Positions 45,218-55,039 of a stretch of 64,000 bases of DNA are shown piece after piece. Under the pieces are notes generated by a model, which saw only the letters and a list, made by a program, of their open reading frames with translations, had not been told where the DNA came from and made no database searches. This stretch comes from Azorhizobium sp965227945. GTDB lineage: Bacteria > Pseudomonadota > Alphaproteobacteria > Rhizobiales > Xanthobacteraceae. Within the stretch, counting starts at the first letter, position 1; each line of letters starts with the position of its first letter. The DNA is taken from contig CBDDGQ010000006.1 in NCBI GenBank assembly GCA_965227945.1, positions 2,356,001 through 2,420,000 on the forward strand. The letters run 5' to 3'. The position numbers and the translations under genes are program-made.

Positions 45218-48181
45218 ATGTTCGAAATGTTAGACCGACGTCATTCTCTTCTGGCGTCCGTCAGCCCGGTGATTTTGGCGGGCCTGGTGGTATGCAGCGC
45301 GGCGGCCGGGGCCCAGGCGCAAACGTCCGTCCCGACGCCCTATCAGACGCTCAATTTCGGCACGAGCGGCACGTTCCTGACCGGCATTCGCGGCAACACC
45401 ATCGTCGGCAATTATGTGGTGCCGGGCGGCACCGGCGGCCTGCTCTACGACATGACGTCGAAAACCTGGTCTGCCTTTCCGGTGGCCACCGCCAATGGCG
45501 TCAACGATCCCGATGCCGTCGGATCCTCACCCTATGGGCCGAGCTTCGGCTCGCAATATGGGGTGTTGCGCGCCGTAGGCAGCTACATCACCGCTGCTTC
45601 CTCACCCTATGACCTGAGCTATCTGTACGATGCGGCGAAGGCGCCAGGACAGCAGCTGACCACGCTCATGTATCCCAGCGCGGCGGTCAATCCGACCCTG
45701 TTCACCATCGCCCACAGCACGTTCGGCGACACGGTGGTGGGCGATTACGACACCCGCCTCGCCACCGGCAATGCCATGGTCTACACGATCTCCACCGGCA
45801 CCTACGCTACAAACAACAAGCCCGGCGCCGTCAGCACCACAGCCTATGGCGTGTATGGCGACATGATCGCCGGTGGCTATGCCAATGCGGGGCCCGGTGG
45901 CGGCATCGGCTTCGAGCACGGCTATCTCTACAACAAGATCACCGGCACCTGGTCCACGTACGACCATCCGGATGCCATCATCACCCATCTGGAAGGCATC
46001 ACCGGCGCGGGTCGCTCCGGCGAATACAACATGGTGGCCGATTGGGTGACCACCGACGGCGTGGTGCATGCCGGCGTACTGCATGTGGACGCTCTCGGCA
46101 TTCCCACCTGGTACGAAATCACTATCCCCGGCGCCGCCTTGGTGTCGTCCAATTCGGCCTATGGCGATCTGGTGGTGGGCATCTATCTCACCCCCGGGTC
46201 CACCGTGCCCAACGGCTATGTGGCCACCCTTCCGGGCATCTATAATCCCATCCGCAACACCGGCACGCTGACTTCCAGCGCCGTCAATGCGGCCGCTCTG
46301 TCCGGCGGCAAGGGCGACGATATCGTCAACAGCGGCACGGTCCAGGTGACCGGCACCGGCGGCATCGGCATGCGCGGGGAGACCTATGGCGTGCTGACCA
46401 ATACTGGCACCGTGGTCGCCACCGGCGTGGTGGGCGCAGCGGCGGAGTTGCACGGGCTCTATGGCACCTTGTTGAATTACGGCACGCTGCAGGCGCCTGC
46501 GGTGGCCGACGCTTTGCGCACCGGTCCCGATGCCGTGGGCACGGTGATTGTCAATTCCGGCGTCATCGATGGTCGCATCGCCGCCACCGCCGGCCCGGAC
46601 AAACGGCTCGAGAACAGCGGCTGGATCGGCGTCTCGGGCACCGGCGTGCCGATCGCCAGCCTGTTCGGCGGGACCTTCGTGCAAACCGCGGCCGGGACCC
46701 TGTCCTTCCGCGTCACCTCCAGCGGCACGGATACGCTCAGCATCTTCGGCGTCGCCCGTCTTGCCGGCACGCTGGCGGCCGGGTTCCAGACCACCTCGCT
46801 GACCAACAGCTACACGCTGTTCACCGCGACGCAGGGCTATACGGGCACGTTCAGCACGCTGGCGACCTCCGGCCTGCCGAGCTTCATGAGCGCGGCGCTG
46901 GCCTATGCGCCCACGACCGTGAGCCTCACCCTCACCTCGCAGATGGCCCAGGTGGCAGGGCTGACCAGCAACCAGGGCGCCGTGGGCGCCTCGCTGGATC
47001 AGACATTCAATAGCGGCGCCGGGGTGTCGGGTCCGCTGACCGCGCTCTATGGCCTCACCGCCAGCCAGTTGCCCACCGCGCTCAAGGCCCTGTCCGGGGA
47101 AGCGGCGGTGAGCGAGCAGACGGTGATGATCGGCGATAGCCTCTATGGCCGCCAGGCGATCCTCGGCCGGTTGCGGCAGGGCGCCTATGCGGGGGAGGGC
47201 GGGGCGCTGTCGGCCCTGGCCTATGGGGGACCGACCCTCAGCTATGCCGGCACCGACGCGCCGGCGCCGGCCTCGGCGGCGGGCGCACTGGCCTATGCCA
47301 CCAAGGCGCCGCAGGCGAGCGTGGCGGCCCCGGTGATGGCCGGTCCCGCGGTGTGGGCGCAGGGCTTCGGCGGCTGGGGCACGCTCAGCGGCAATGGCAA
47401 TGCCTCCAGCGTCAGCGAGACCATCGGCGGCATCGTCAGCGGCGTGGATGCCACCTTGGGCAACTGGCGGGTGGGCGGGGCGCTGGGCTACTCCCAGTCC
47501 AACGCCTCAGTGGATGCGGTGAGCAGTTCCACCCAGGTGGACAGCATGCTGGTGGCACTCTATGGCGGCACCAGCGTCGGGCCGTTGAACCTGCGGCTGG
47601 GCGCCAGCTATGCGTTCAATCAGATCGATGCCACGCGCACCATCGCCTTCCCGGGCTTCGCCCAGCAGGCGGGGGCCCAATATAATGGCGGCACCGGGCA
47701 GGTGTTCGCGGAGGTGGGCTATGGCGTCGCCCTGCAGGGGCTGGCGCTGGAGCCCTATGCTGGCTTGGCCTGGGTGCATCTGAACACCGACGCTTATACC
47801 GAGACGGGCCTGGGCGGCACCGCCCCGGCGGGGGTGACCTCGGGGTCCACGTCCGCGGATGTGGGCTACACCACCTTGGGCCTGCGGGCGGCGACCACGC
47901 TGGCGCTGTCCAACGGCATGGCGCTGGCGCCGCATGTTTCGGCGGCCTGGCAATATGCCTTCGGCGATCTGAACCCGACGGCGCAGATGGCCATCTCCGG
48001 CCTGCCGGGGACGGCCTTCACTGTCGGCGGCGTGCCGTTGGCGCAGAACACCGCTCTGCTGGAAGCCGGCCTCGACTTGCGGCTGAACGCGCAGATGAAG
48101 GTGGGCGTGTCCTATGTGGGCCAGTTCGCCGATGCGGTCTCGGTCAATGCCTTCCAGGCCAACCTGACCTGGAACTTCTGA
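45218..48181 (+). CDS. Autotransporter (type Va) with repetitive beta-rich passenger
   Basis: 987 residues. A signal peptide ends near GAQAQT. The passenger repeats a motif G-[DN]-x-x-x-G-x-Y: GNTIVGNY, GDTVVGDY, GDMIAGGY and GDLVVGIY, suggesting propeller- or solenoid-like repeats. A middle part with VNSGTVQVTGTGGIGMRG and IVNSGVIDGRI looks like a second beta-helix section. The C-terminal barrel (about 705 onward) begins PAVWAQGFGGWG and ends NLTWNF, with the usual final Phe. It should be displayed at the outer membrane; ligand unknown. Confidence 0.9.
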   Translation: MFEMLDRRHSLLASVSPVILAGLVVCSAAAGAQAQTSVPTPYQTLNFGTSGTFLTGIRGNTIVGNYVVPGGTGGLLYDMTSKTWSAFPVATANGVNDPDAVGSSPYGPSFGSQYGVLRAVGSYITAASSPYDLSYLYDAAKAPGQQLTTLMYPSAAVNPTLFTIAHSTFGDTVVGDYDTRLATGNAMVYTISTGTYATNNKPGAVSTTAYGVYGDMIAGGYANAGPGGGIGFEHGYLYNKITGTWSTYDHPDAIITHLEGITGAGRSGEYNMVADWVTTDGVVHAGVLHVDALGIPTWYEITIPGAALVSSNSAYGDLVVGIYLTPGSTVPNGYVATLPGIYNPIRNTGTLTSSAVNAAALSGGKGDDIVNSGTVQVTGTGGIGMRGETYGVLTNTGTVVATGVVGAAAELHGLYGTLLNYGTLQAPAVADALRTGPDAVGTVIVNSGVIDGRIAATAGPDKRLENSGWIGVSGTGVPIASLFGGTFVQTAAGTLSFRVTSSGTDTLSIFGVARLAGTLAAGFQTTSLTNSYTLFTATQGYTGTFSTLATSGLPSFMSAALAYAPTTVSLTLTSQMAQVAGLTSNQGAVGASLDQTFNSGAGVSGPLTALYGLTASQLPTALKALSGEAAVSEQTVMIGDSLYGRQAILGRLRQGAYAGEGGALSALAYGGPTLSYAGTDAPAPASAAGALAYATKAPQASVAAPVMAGPAVWAQGFGGWGTLSGNGNASSVSETIGGIVSGVDATLGNWRVGGALGYSQSNASVDAVSSSTQVDSMLVALYGGTSVGPLNLRLGASYAFNQIDATRTIAFPGFAQQAGAQYNGGTGQVFAEVGYGVALQGLALEPYAGLAWVHLNTDAYTETGLGGTAPAGVTSGSTSADVGYTTLGLRAATTLALSNGMALAPHVSAAWQYAFGDLNPTAQMAISGLPGTAFTVGGVPLAQNTALLEAGLDLRLNAQMKVGVSYVGQFADAVSVNAFQANLTWNF

Positions 48182-48221
48182 CCGCGGGTCCCCGCGTTCC
48201 TTCGCAAGTGGGCGTGCGCGC

Positions 48222-49259
48222 TCACTTGCGGATCACTTCCACTTCCCGATCCTTGCCGGCTTCCACCTTGAAGTCGCGGCTGACCACCTTGCCGTCATTG
48301 CGGGCGATGGCGACATAGTCGCCCTCGGTGAGGATGAAGGTGGGGAAGGCGCCGATGGATTCCTTGATTGTGTCGCCGCCGGGGGTGATGACCGACCATT
48401 GGGTGTCGGCCTGGGCCTCGCCGCCCGGCTCCTTCACCAGCTTCAGCATGATCTGCGCCGCCCGGTGGTGCACCGTGGCGTCGGTGAGCTTGCCGGCCTG
48501 GACGCTCACGTCCGCGCGCACCACTGCATTGGCATCCCCATAGGTGGAGACCACATGGTAGGTGCCCTCGGGCAGCTGGATCACCTCATTGGCCAGGGCG
48601 CCGCGATAATAAGGCTGGGTGGAGGTGCGGCCCTGGAGGAAGGAGCCCTCGAAAATATCGAAGGTGACCTTCTGGTTGGTGATCGCCTTGTTGTCCACGT
48701 CCGCCTGCAGGCGTAGCCCGCCGGCCGGCAGCACCAGGGCTTCGCGCCGGGAGGTGGCGCCCAGCACCACCCGCTGCGCCTGGGTGGAGAAGCCATAAGT
48801 GACGTGGACGATATAGCCGCCCGGATTGAGGAAGAAGACCGGCGCCGGCTCGGTGCTTTCCGCCACCAGCGGGAAGGCGCCGGAGGCTTCCGGCGTATCG
48901 GCGAACACCCGCCAGGTGAGCGCGCGCGGGATCGGCGTGCCGTCGGGCCCGAAGCGGGCGAACACGCCCAACGTTGTCTTTCCCGCCGGGGCCTGGGGCA
49001 GCACCGCATGGGGTTCCCGCGCGCCAGAGGTCGGCGCGCCGGGAGCCGCCGCCGTCCGGCCGGGGGCCAGCGGCGCCGGAATGGCGAAGCCGGCCGCCGG
49101 CGGGCTGGCGATGCTGGGGCCGGCAAATGGCAGCGGTGTGGACTGCGCGCATGCGCCGCCATTGCCCAGTGGCAGCAGGGCCGCCACCATCAGCACCAGG
49201 ACCAGAGACGCGGGCGGACGCATCCGCGCCGCGTCGGACGCGCGATCTGAACAGGACAT
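48222..49259 (-). CDS. Exported protein of unknown function with repeated beta domains
   Basis: 345 residues with a signal peptide (LVLVLMVAALLPL) and a Pro/Ala-rich N-terminal part, then about three successive beta-rich segments, each with a Gly-x-Tyr turn: FLNPGGYIVHVTYG, LPEGTYHVVSTYGD and LTEGDYVAIARNDG. These look like carboxypeptidase-regulatory or Ig-like modules. The start at 49259 is supported by AGGTGAT. No family name can be given. Confidence 0.75.
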   Translation of the reverse strand: MSCSDRASDAARMRPPASLVLVLMVAALLPLGNGGACAQSTPLPFAGPSIASPPAAGFAIPAPLAPGRTAAAPGAPTSGAREPHAVLPQAPAGKTTLGVFARFGPDGTPIPRALTWRVFADTPEASGAFPLVAESTEPAPVFFLNPGGYIVHVTYGFSTQAQRVVLGATSRREALVLPAGGLRLQADVDNKAITNQKVTFDIFEGSFLQGRTSTQPYYRGALANEVIQLPEGTYHVVSTYGDANAVVRADVSVQAGKLTDATVHHRAAQIMLKLVKEPGGEAQADTQWSVITPGGDTIKESIGAFPTFILTEGDYVAIARNDGKVVSRDFKVEAGKDREVEVIRK

Positions 49260-49468
49260 GCCGATCACCTGCCCTGAAATCCTGTCGGATTCAAGTCACC
49301 GCGCGCACCCGACGCGGCCACCCTTCGGCGGACGGGAGGGGTGTGCTAGAGCACGCGCCCGATGCCGCGGCGCCGTCCAGGCGCGGCTGCGACGCCGCGC
49401 GACAGGCCCTGATCCGGTGCCACACGCTCGACCCCAGGTTCTTTCAGTACAGTTCAAGGGATTTTGAT

Positions 49469-50032
49469 ATGCCCGACGCTCTCGAATTGCTGCGCACCCG
49501 GCGCTCCTCCCGGGTGATCGATCTGACCGCGCCGGGCCCCTCTGCGGAGGACTTGGAGACCATCCTCACCATTGCCGCGCGGGTCCCGGACCATGGCAAG
49601 CTGGCGCCTTGGCGGTTCATCGTGTTCGAGGGCGACGGCCGCCTGCGGGCGGGCGCGGCGCTGGCCCAGGTGTTCGCCGCCGCCAATCCCGAGGCCGCCG
49701 AGCGGCGGCTGGAGGAAGAGCGCAACCGCTTCGCCCGCGCCCCGCTGGTGGTGGCGGTGGTGTCGCGCGCCGCGGCGCATGTGAAGATCCCGGAATGGGA
49801 GCAATTGCTCTCCTCCGCCGCGGTGGCGGAAAACCTGCTGCTGGCGGCCGCGGCCCTGGGCTACGGCGCCACCTGGCTGACCGAATGGCCGACCTATGAC
49901 GCTGACGCCCGCGCGGCGCTGGGTCTGGACGCGCACGAGCGGGTGACCGGCTTCATTTATATCGGCACCGCCACCCAGACGCTGGAGGATCGGCCCCGGC
50001 CGGCCCTGTCGGAGGTGGTCACCCGCTTCTGA
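49469..50032 (+). CDS. Nitroreductase family protein
   Basis: 187 residues with the FMN-binding pattern of nitroreductases: LRTRRSSRVIDLTAPG, ARVPDHGKLAPWRFIVF, SAAVAENLLLAAAALGYGATWLT and GFIYIGTATQTLEDRPRP. It resembles the short YdjA/YfkO-like forms. The frame is open upstream through many residues, but the ATG at 49469 is the standard beginning (MPDALELLRTRRSSR). NAD(P)H:acceptor activity is inferred. Confidence 0.92.
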   Translation: MPDALELLRTRRSSRVIDLTAPGPSAEDLETILTIAARVPDHGKLAPWRFIVFEGDGRLRAGAALAQVFAAANPEAAERRLEEERNRFARAPLVVAVVSRAAAHVKIPEWEQLLSSAAVAENLLLAAAALGYGATWLTEWPTYDADARAALGLDAHERVTGFIYIGTATQTLEDRPRPALSEVVTRF

Positions 50033-50054
50033 GCGGCGGTTGCCGCCGCGCGGC

Positions 50055-51185
50055 TCAGGAGGCCTTGGCGGTGTTCGCCGGCGGCACCGACAGCCCCGCC
50101 GGCGTGCCGACACACGGCAGGCCGCGTTCCACCGGGGCGTAGACCACCAGGTCCGGCTTGAAGCGGGTGATGATGCTCCAGTCGAACCGGCAATTGCGAT
50201 GGTGGGTCCAGGCGAACGCGCTGGCGCGCGCCGCCAGCAGACCGGGCCAGTAGTGCTGCGAGAAGGAGTCCCCGATGACCAGGATGCGCGGCCCGGCATG
50301 GCCGGTCTCGAACGCATAGGATTCGAACGGGTCGTTGGGCGCGCCGGGGGGAAACAGGCCGGCGATGGGGGTGAGGCCCGCCGGTGTGCGGAGCGGGCCC
50401 TTGGGTGCAAAGTCCATGTCGCCGGTGGCGCTGCTCTCGCCCAGATAGCGGGCGAGATCGCCGGTTTCCTTCGGCACAAAGGCGCCGAGGGCGTCCGCCG
50501 GATCGACCTGGAGATCGTCCCGGCCGACCGCCCGCATGGCGGCATTGAAGCCGAGCAGGGCGCCGCGGGAATTCCAGTGGGTATCGGTCTTCTGATAGAC
50601 CGGCCCGGTGGCGCGGGCGTCCTTCAGGATCGGGCGCAGGTCCACGAATGACGTGCCATGGTCGGTCAGGGTCTTGGCGGCGAAGTCGTATTCCGTGGGA
50701 TGGCGCTGCTCGGCCTGGGCCCAGTCCGGCATCTGGTCGGCCAGCACGGTCTGGGCATTGGGGGGCGAGACCACGCCGAAGCGGATGCCGGCGCGCGTGA
50801 GCTCCTCCCGCATGCGGTCAGTCACGCGCCCCAGCAGGTCCATCTGGCCGGAGCGGAACAGGCGGCCCAGGGACTGATCCAGCGCGCCTTCGCCCGTATA
50901 GAACAGCTGCCCGTCCCGGCCGATCAGCACCGGGCGCTCGCGGGTGGATTTCATGGCCCGGCCATACGCCGCATGGGCCGCCATGAACACGCCGCGCAGG
51001 CCGTAATTGTTGTTGATGTAGGGGTCGAGACGCTCGGTGGCCCGCTCCCACCAGGCGGGTGGCACCGCCCGCGCCGCGCGCAGCGGGGCCGGCAGGTCCG
51101 GCGTGAACAGGCCGATGGTCGGCAGCAGCAGCACGCCCACGAAGACCAGGCACCACCAGCGGCGATAGGCGAGCAGCAGCGGCAT
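50055..51185 (-). CDS. AlgX/AlgJ-like SGNH hydrolase-fold acetyltransferase
   Basis: The 376-residue protein has one N-terminal membrane segment and the AlgX/AlgJ arrangement: ERPVLIGRDGQLFYTGE, KTDTHWNSRGALLGFN (with the Asp-x-His) and GDSFSQHYWPG (catalytic Ser). This family O-acetylates exopolymers in the periplasm using acetyl groups passed by an MBOAT partner, which here is the gene immediately upstream (three bases away). No alginate synthesis genes are near, so the polymer is unknown. Confidence 0.9.
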   Translation of the reverse strand: MPLLLAYRRWWCLVFVGVLLLPTIGLFTPDLPAPLRAARAVPPAWWERATERLDPYINNNYGLRGVFMAAHAAYGRAMKSTRERPVLIGRDGQLFYTGEGALDQSLGRLFRSGQMDLLGRVTDRMREELTRAGIRFGVVSPPNAQTVLADQMPDWAQAEQRHPTEYDFAAKTLTDHGTSFVDLRPILKDARATGPVYQKTDTHWNSRGALLGFNAAMRAVGRDDLQVDPADALGAFVPKETGDLARYLGESSATGDMDFAPKGPLRTPAGLTPIAGLFPPGAPNDPFESYAFETGHAGPRILVIGDSFSQHYWPGLLAARASAFAWTHHRNCRFDWSIITRFKPDLVVYAPVERGLPCVGTPAGLSVPPANTAKAS

Positions 51186-51188
51186 CCG

Positions 51189-52607
51189 TCAGAACCTGAA
51201 ATAGAGGAACGGGCTGTAAGCCGCCGCGCCGACGGTGATCACGCACAAAATGTACAGCGCCAACACCGCGGCGCTGTCGCCCAGCGCATAGACTTTCAGC
51301 CGCATGCGGTCCGCCACCAAGCCGCGCGGCGGCAGCGGCAGGCCGAACATGGCCAGGGGCCAGCCCAGGATCATCATGGTGATGGTCAAAGGCTGCAACG
51401 CCTGCAACAGGCCCGGCGAGAAGCTGCCGAAGCCGTTCAGGCCGGCCAGGCCCGCGAACAGCCCATGGGCCTGATCCAGATCATTGGCGCGGAACCACAC
51501 CCAGCCGGTGAGCACCACCAGCAGCGTATAGCCATTGGCCACCACGCGCGGCGCGCGGGCCAGCGCCCGGCCGAAGGCGGTGCGCTCCAGCACCAGGAAG
51601 GCGCCGTGATGGGCGCCCCAGATCACGAAGGTCCAGCTGGCGCCGTGCCACAGGCCGCACAGCAGGAACACGGTCCACAGATTGAGGGCGGTGTGCAAAT
51701 GGCCGTGCCGGTTGCCGCCCAGCGGGATGTAGACATAGTCGCGGAACCAGCTGGATAGGCTCATGTGCCAGCGGCGCCAGAAATCGGTGATGGAGCGCGA
51801 GCCGTAGGGGGTGCGGAAGTTGCGCGGGAACTTCAGTCCCATGGCCAGCGCCAGGCCAATGGCCATGTTGGAATAGCCGCCGAAATCGAAATAGATCTGC
51901 AGCGCATAGGCCAGCACGCCGATCCAGGCGGCCCAGAAACCGGGCGTCGCGGTCTGGTCGAACACCACGGAGACCAGGGGCGCCACTTCGTCGGCGATCA
52001 GCACCTTCCAGGACAGGCCGATGACAAAGATGCGCAGCCCGGCGGAAATCCGCCCCGGCGTGGTGCGCCGCTCGCGGATGCGGTGGGCGATGGTGGAATA
52101 GCGCACGATCGGCCCGGCCACCAGTTGCGGGAACATGGTGATGTAGACGGCGATCTCCTCCAGCCGCCGATTGGCGCGCACCCGCCGCCGATAGACGTCC
52201 ACCAGATACGAGATGGCGTGGAAGGTGAAGAAGGAGATGCCCAGCGGCAGCGGCAGATGCACCACCGGCAGCGCAAGTCCGGTAGGGGACATCAGCGCGT
52301 TGAGGTTTTCCGCCAGGAAGGCGGCGTATTTGAACACCACCAGTCCGGCGATGTTGAGGGCTACCGCCAGCCCCAAAGCGCGCAGCCGCCAGCGGGGCGA
52401 GCGGCCATCGATGAACAAGGCGAGCCCGAAATTGGCCGCCATGGACACACCCAGCACCAGCAGGTTTGCCAGGCCGCCCCAGGCGTAGAACACCAGCGAA
52501 AAGACAAGCAGGACGAAGTTTTTCGCGCGCACGGTGGGCGTCGCAAAATAGCAAAGGAGGAAGGCCGGCAGGAAATAGTAAAGGAACGTGACCGACGAGA
52601 AGATCAT
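51189..52607 (-). CDS. MBOAT family O-acyltransferase (AlgI-like)
   Basis: The 472-residue polytopic membrane protein matches AlgI: MIFSSVTFLYYFLPAFLLCY at the start, FPQLVAGPIVRYSTIAHRI, FGGYSNMAIGLALAMG, FWRRWHMSLSSWFRDYVYIP, and the conserved catalytic His in LWHGASWTFVIWGAHHG. It moves acetyl groups across the inner membrane to the AlgX-like partner encoded three bases downstream. The NAD kinase gene is 33 bases upstream on the same strand. Confidence 0.94.
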   Translation of the reverse strand: MIFSSVTFLYYFLPAFLLCYFATPTVRAKNFVLLVFSLVFYAWGGLANLLVLGVSMAANFGLALFIDGRSPRWRLRALGLAVALNIAGLVVFKYAAFLAENLNALMSPTGLALPVVHLPLPLGISFFTFHAISYLVDVYRRRVRANRRLEEIAVYITMFPQLVAGPIVRYSTIAHRIRERRTTPGRISAGLRIFVIGLSWKVLIADEVAPLVSVVFDQTATPGFWAAWIGVLAYALQIYFDFGGYSNMAIGLALAMGLKFPRNFRTPYGSRSITDFWRRWHMSLSSWFRDYVYIPLGGNRHGHLHTALNLWTVFLLCGLWHGASWTFVIWGAHHGAFLVLERTAFGRALARAPRVVANGYTLLVVLTGWVWFRANDLDQAHGLFAGLAGLNGFGSFSPGLLQALQPLTITMMILGWPLAMFGLPLPPRGLVADRMRLKVYALGDSAAVLALYILCVITVGAAAYSPFLYFRF

Positions 52608-52640
52608 TCTTCGTTCATTTGTTGAGGACGCGCAGAGCGG

Positions 52641-53423
52641 TCAGTAGATGAATTGTTCACGCAGGATGCGCTCGTCCAACCCATGGTCGGGATCGAAAAG
52701 CATGTCGATGGACGACGTGCTGTCCAGATGGGCCGTGACTTCGACGATGTCGCGCACTTCCTGGTGGTCGGCCACCGCGCTCACGGGGCGCTTGTCGGCT
52801 TCCAGAACGGTGATGCGGATGGTCGCCCGGTCCGGCACCAGCGCCCCGCGCCAGCGTCGCGGGCGGAAGGGGGAGATGGGCGTCAGCGCCAGCAAGGCGG
52901 TGCCCAGGGGCAGGATCGGTCCATGGGCGGACAGGTTATACGCGGTGGAGCCGGCCGGGGTGGCGACCAGCATGCCGTCGCAGATCAGCTCTTCCAGCCG
53001 GACCTTGCCGTCGATGGAGACCTGCAGCTTCGCCGCCTGATAGGTCTGGCGCAGCAGCGACACCTCGTTGATGGCGGGGGCACTGAAATGTTCGCCGTGG
53101 GCATCGATGGCCTCCATCATCAGGGGATGGATCACCACATGGGTGGCCGCCGAGATGCGCTCGCGCAAATCGTCGTCGCGATAGGTGTTCATGAGGAAGC
53201 CCACCGATCCGCGGTGCATGCCGTAGATCGGCACGCCCTGGTCGCGGAAGCGGTGCAGGGTCTGGAGCATGAGGCCGTCGCCGCCCAGGGCGACGATGAC
53301 GTCCGCATCGTTCTCATCCACCACGCCATAGCGCTGGATCAGCCGGGCGCGCGCCGCTTCCGCCTCGCGGGTCTGGCTGGCGACGAATGCGATCTTCTCG
53401 AGACGTCGTGGGGTGTCACTCAT
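52641..53423 (-). CDS. nadK: NAD kinase
   Basis: NadK phosphorylates NAD to NADP. The 260-residue enzyme has the GGDG motif in VIVALGGDGLMLQTL, YGMHRGSVGFLMNTY, and NEVSLLRQ with ICDGMLVATPAGSTAYNLSA, all family features. Length is normal for the compact alphaproteobacterial form. It appears to lead the acetyltransferase genes, with which it has no known functional tie. Confidence 0.96.
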   Translation of the reverse strand: MSDTPRRLEKIAFVASQTREAEAARARLIQRYGVVDENDADVIVALGGDGLMLQTLHRFRDQGVPIYGMHRGSVGFLMNTYRDDDLRERISAATHVVIHPLMMEAIDAHGEHFSAPAINEVSLLRQTYQAAKLQVSIDGKVRLEELICDGMLVATPAGSTAYNLSAHGPILPLGTALLALTPISPFRPRRWRGALVPDRATIRITVLEADKRPVSAVADHQEVRDIVEVTAHLDSTSSIDMLFDPDHGLDERILREQFIY

Positions 53424-53614
53424 CCGGACGGTCGCGCGGGGCGGCCCCTTGCTCTAGAGGCGCCGAGGCGCGCCACTGCTCCCCTCTATCGGGCGGGGCC
53501 CGGAATGTCGAGGCGCCCGCGCCTGCTGCCCGCGCACGAGCCGGTCATCAGGCCGCGACAGCATCGCCCCACTGGGGCATGGTGCGGCCGCAACGTCACC
53601 CGTCGGACCCCGTC

Positions 53615-53950
53615 ATGGACCTCAGCCTGATCTATGCCACCTATCCCAGCCTCGCCCTGGCGGAAGCGACCGCGCGGCGCTTGGTGGAGGCGCGTCTAGT
53701 GGCCTGCGGCAATATCCTGCCGTCCATGGTCTCCATCTACCGCTGGGAGGGGGCGGTGGAACGGGCCGACGAGGTGGTCCTGTTGTTGAAGACCACCGCA
53801 GCGCTGGCGCCGCAGGTGGTCGAGGCGGTGTGCGCCGACCACCCCTATGAAGTGCCGGCGGTGGTCGTCCTGCCGCTGACCGGCAGTGCGGCCGCCTTCC
53901 AGGCCTGGGTGATGGCGGAAACCGCCGCCGCCCCGCCGCAGAAGTCCTAG
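53615..53950 (+). CDS. cutA: Divalent cation tolerance protein CutA
   Basis: 111 residues, the small trimeric CutA1: IYATYPSLALAEATARRLVE, RLVACGNILPSMVSIYRWEG, VVLLLKTTAALAPQVVEAV and HPYEVPAVVVLPL. Linked to copper tolerance in E. coli, though its true role is debated. The ATG at 53615 is the family start. The stop overlaps that of the convergent MBL gene by four bases. Confidence 0.93.
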   Translation: MDLSLIYATYPSLALAEATARRLVEARLVACGNILPSMVSIYRWEGAVERADEVVLLLKTTAALAPQVVEAVCADHPYEVPAVVVLPLTGSAAAFQAWVMAETAAAPPQKS

Positions 53951-54837
53951 CCGGCCCGGGTCCAGGGCACCGGCACGAAGCTATAGCCTTCGCCATCGGC
54001 TTCCAGATGCGCCGCGCCGGGGAAGGGATAATGGAAGCCCGCCACCAGCAGGCGTTCGGCCACCACCCGGTCCAGCATGCGTCGGCGGGTCGCCTCCGCC
54101 TGCGCGGGGTCCATGTCGAACATGGCATGCCAGCCCGGATTGCGGGCGAACAGGAAGGGCGTGTTGGTGATGTCCGACTGGATGAACAACTGGTCCTTGC
54201 CGGATTCCAGCATGAAGGAGGTGTGGCCCGGCGTATGGCCCGGGGTGCCGATGGCGACGAGGCCGGGAGCGATCTCCTGATCCCAGTTGTAGCGGAACAC
54301 GCGCTCGGCCACCGCATCGAAGATCCGAGTCACATTCGCGAAGGCCGCCTTCTGCCCTTCGGGCGCCCGGCTGGCGTTACCTTCGTCGGTCCAGAACGCC
54401 CATTCGTGTTCCGGAACCAGCACCTCGGCATTGGGGAAGGCGGCGGCACCATCCGCGCCCAACAGGCCGTTGATGTGATCGCCGTGGAAATGGGAGATCA
54501 CCACCGTATCAATGGCGGTCGGCGCGACGCCGATGGCCGCCAACGTGTTCTGCAACTGGCCGATGGAGGCCGGGCCGGGCTGCGGGCCGTAGCCGGTGTC
54601 GATGAGCACCAGCCGGCCAGCAATCTCGAGCAGAACCGGGTTGAAATAGATGGTGACCTGATCTTCCGGCAGGAAAGCCGCCTTCAGCGCCGCATTGACC
54701 GCGTCACGGGGCGCATTTCGCACGAAGCCGTCGGGCAGGGGCATGGTGCGGCTGCCATCGGGAACGGCGGTCACCGTCACGTCGCCGATGTCATAGCGAT
54801 AGGCGGTGGGCGCAAGCGGGGGGAGAGAGCAGGCCAT
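53947..54837 (-). CDS. MBL-fold metallo-hydrolase
   Basis: 296 residues with the metal-binding motif VVISHFHGDHINGL (HxHxDH), further His in TPGHTPGHTSFML and Asp in QSDITN, and LVLIDTGYGPQPGP. This arrangement is that of quorum-quenching lactonase-like or related hydrolases; substrate is unknown. It begins MACSLPPL and has no clear signal peptide. The stop overlaps cutA's. Confidence 0.92.
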   Translation of the reverse strand: MACSLPPLAPTAYRYDIGDVTVTAVPDGSRTMPLPDGFVRNAPRDAVNAALKAAFLPEDQVTIYFNPVLLEIAGRLVLIDTGYGPQPGPASIGQLQNTLAAIGVAPTAIDTVVISHFHGDHINGLLGADGAAAFPNAEVLVPEHEWAFWTDEGNASRAPEGQKAAFANVTRIFDAVAERVFRYNWDQEIAPGLVAIGTPGHTPGHTSFMLESGKDQLFIQSDITNTPFLFARNPGWHAMFDMDPAQAEATRRRMLDRVVAERLLVAGFHYPFPGAAHLEADGEGYSFVPVPWTRAG

Positions 54838-54973
54838 GGGGATGTTCCGTTCCTGCGTCCGGGGACGCTGAAGGGCAGGGGAGCCGGTCTCGATCTGGCG
54901 TCCGGCGCGGCGGCGTCAGTCCAGCCCTTTAGCGAACCCGCGGGCGCCGGGATGTCACAGCGCCGTGAGGGCG

Positions 54974-55007
54974 TAAAAAAAAGCTGCCCGCGCGGGGCGG
55001 GCAGCTC
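54974..55007 (-). terminator. Intrinsic terminator after the amino-acid binding protein gene
   Basis: The stem AGCTGCCCGC / GCGGGCAGCT at 54982-55006 is followed on the minus strand by a run of eight T. It lies about 35 bases past the stop of the 55040-56083 gene and closes that minus-strand transcript. Confidence 0.88.
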
Positions 55008-55039
55008 AGCGTGCCATGGTGGGATGGTCGCCAGCGGGC

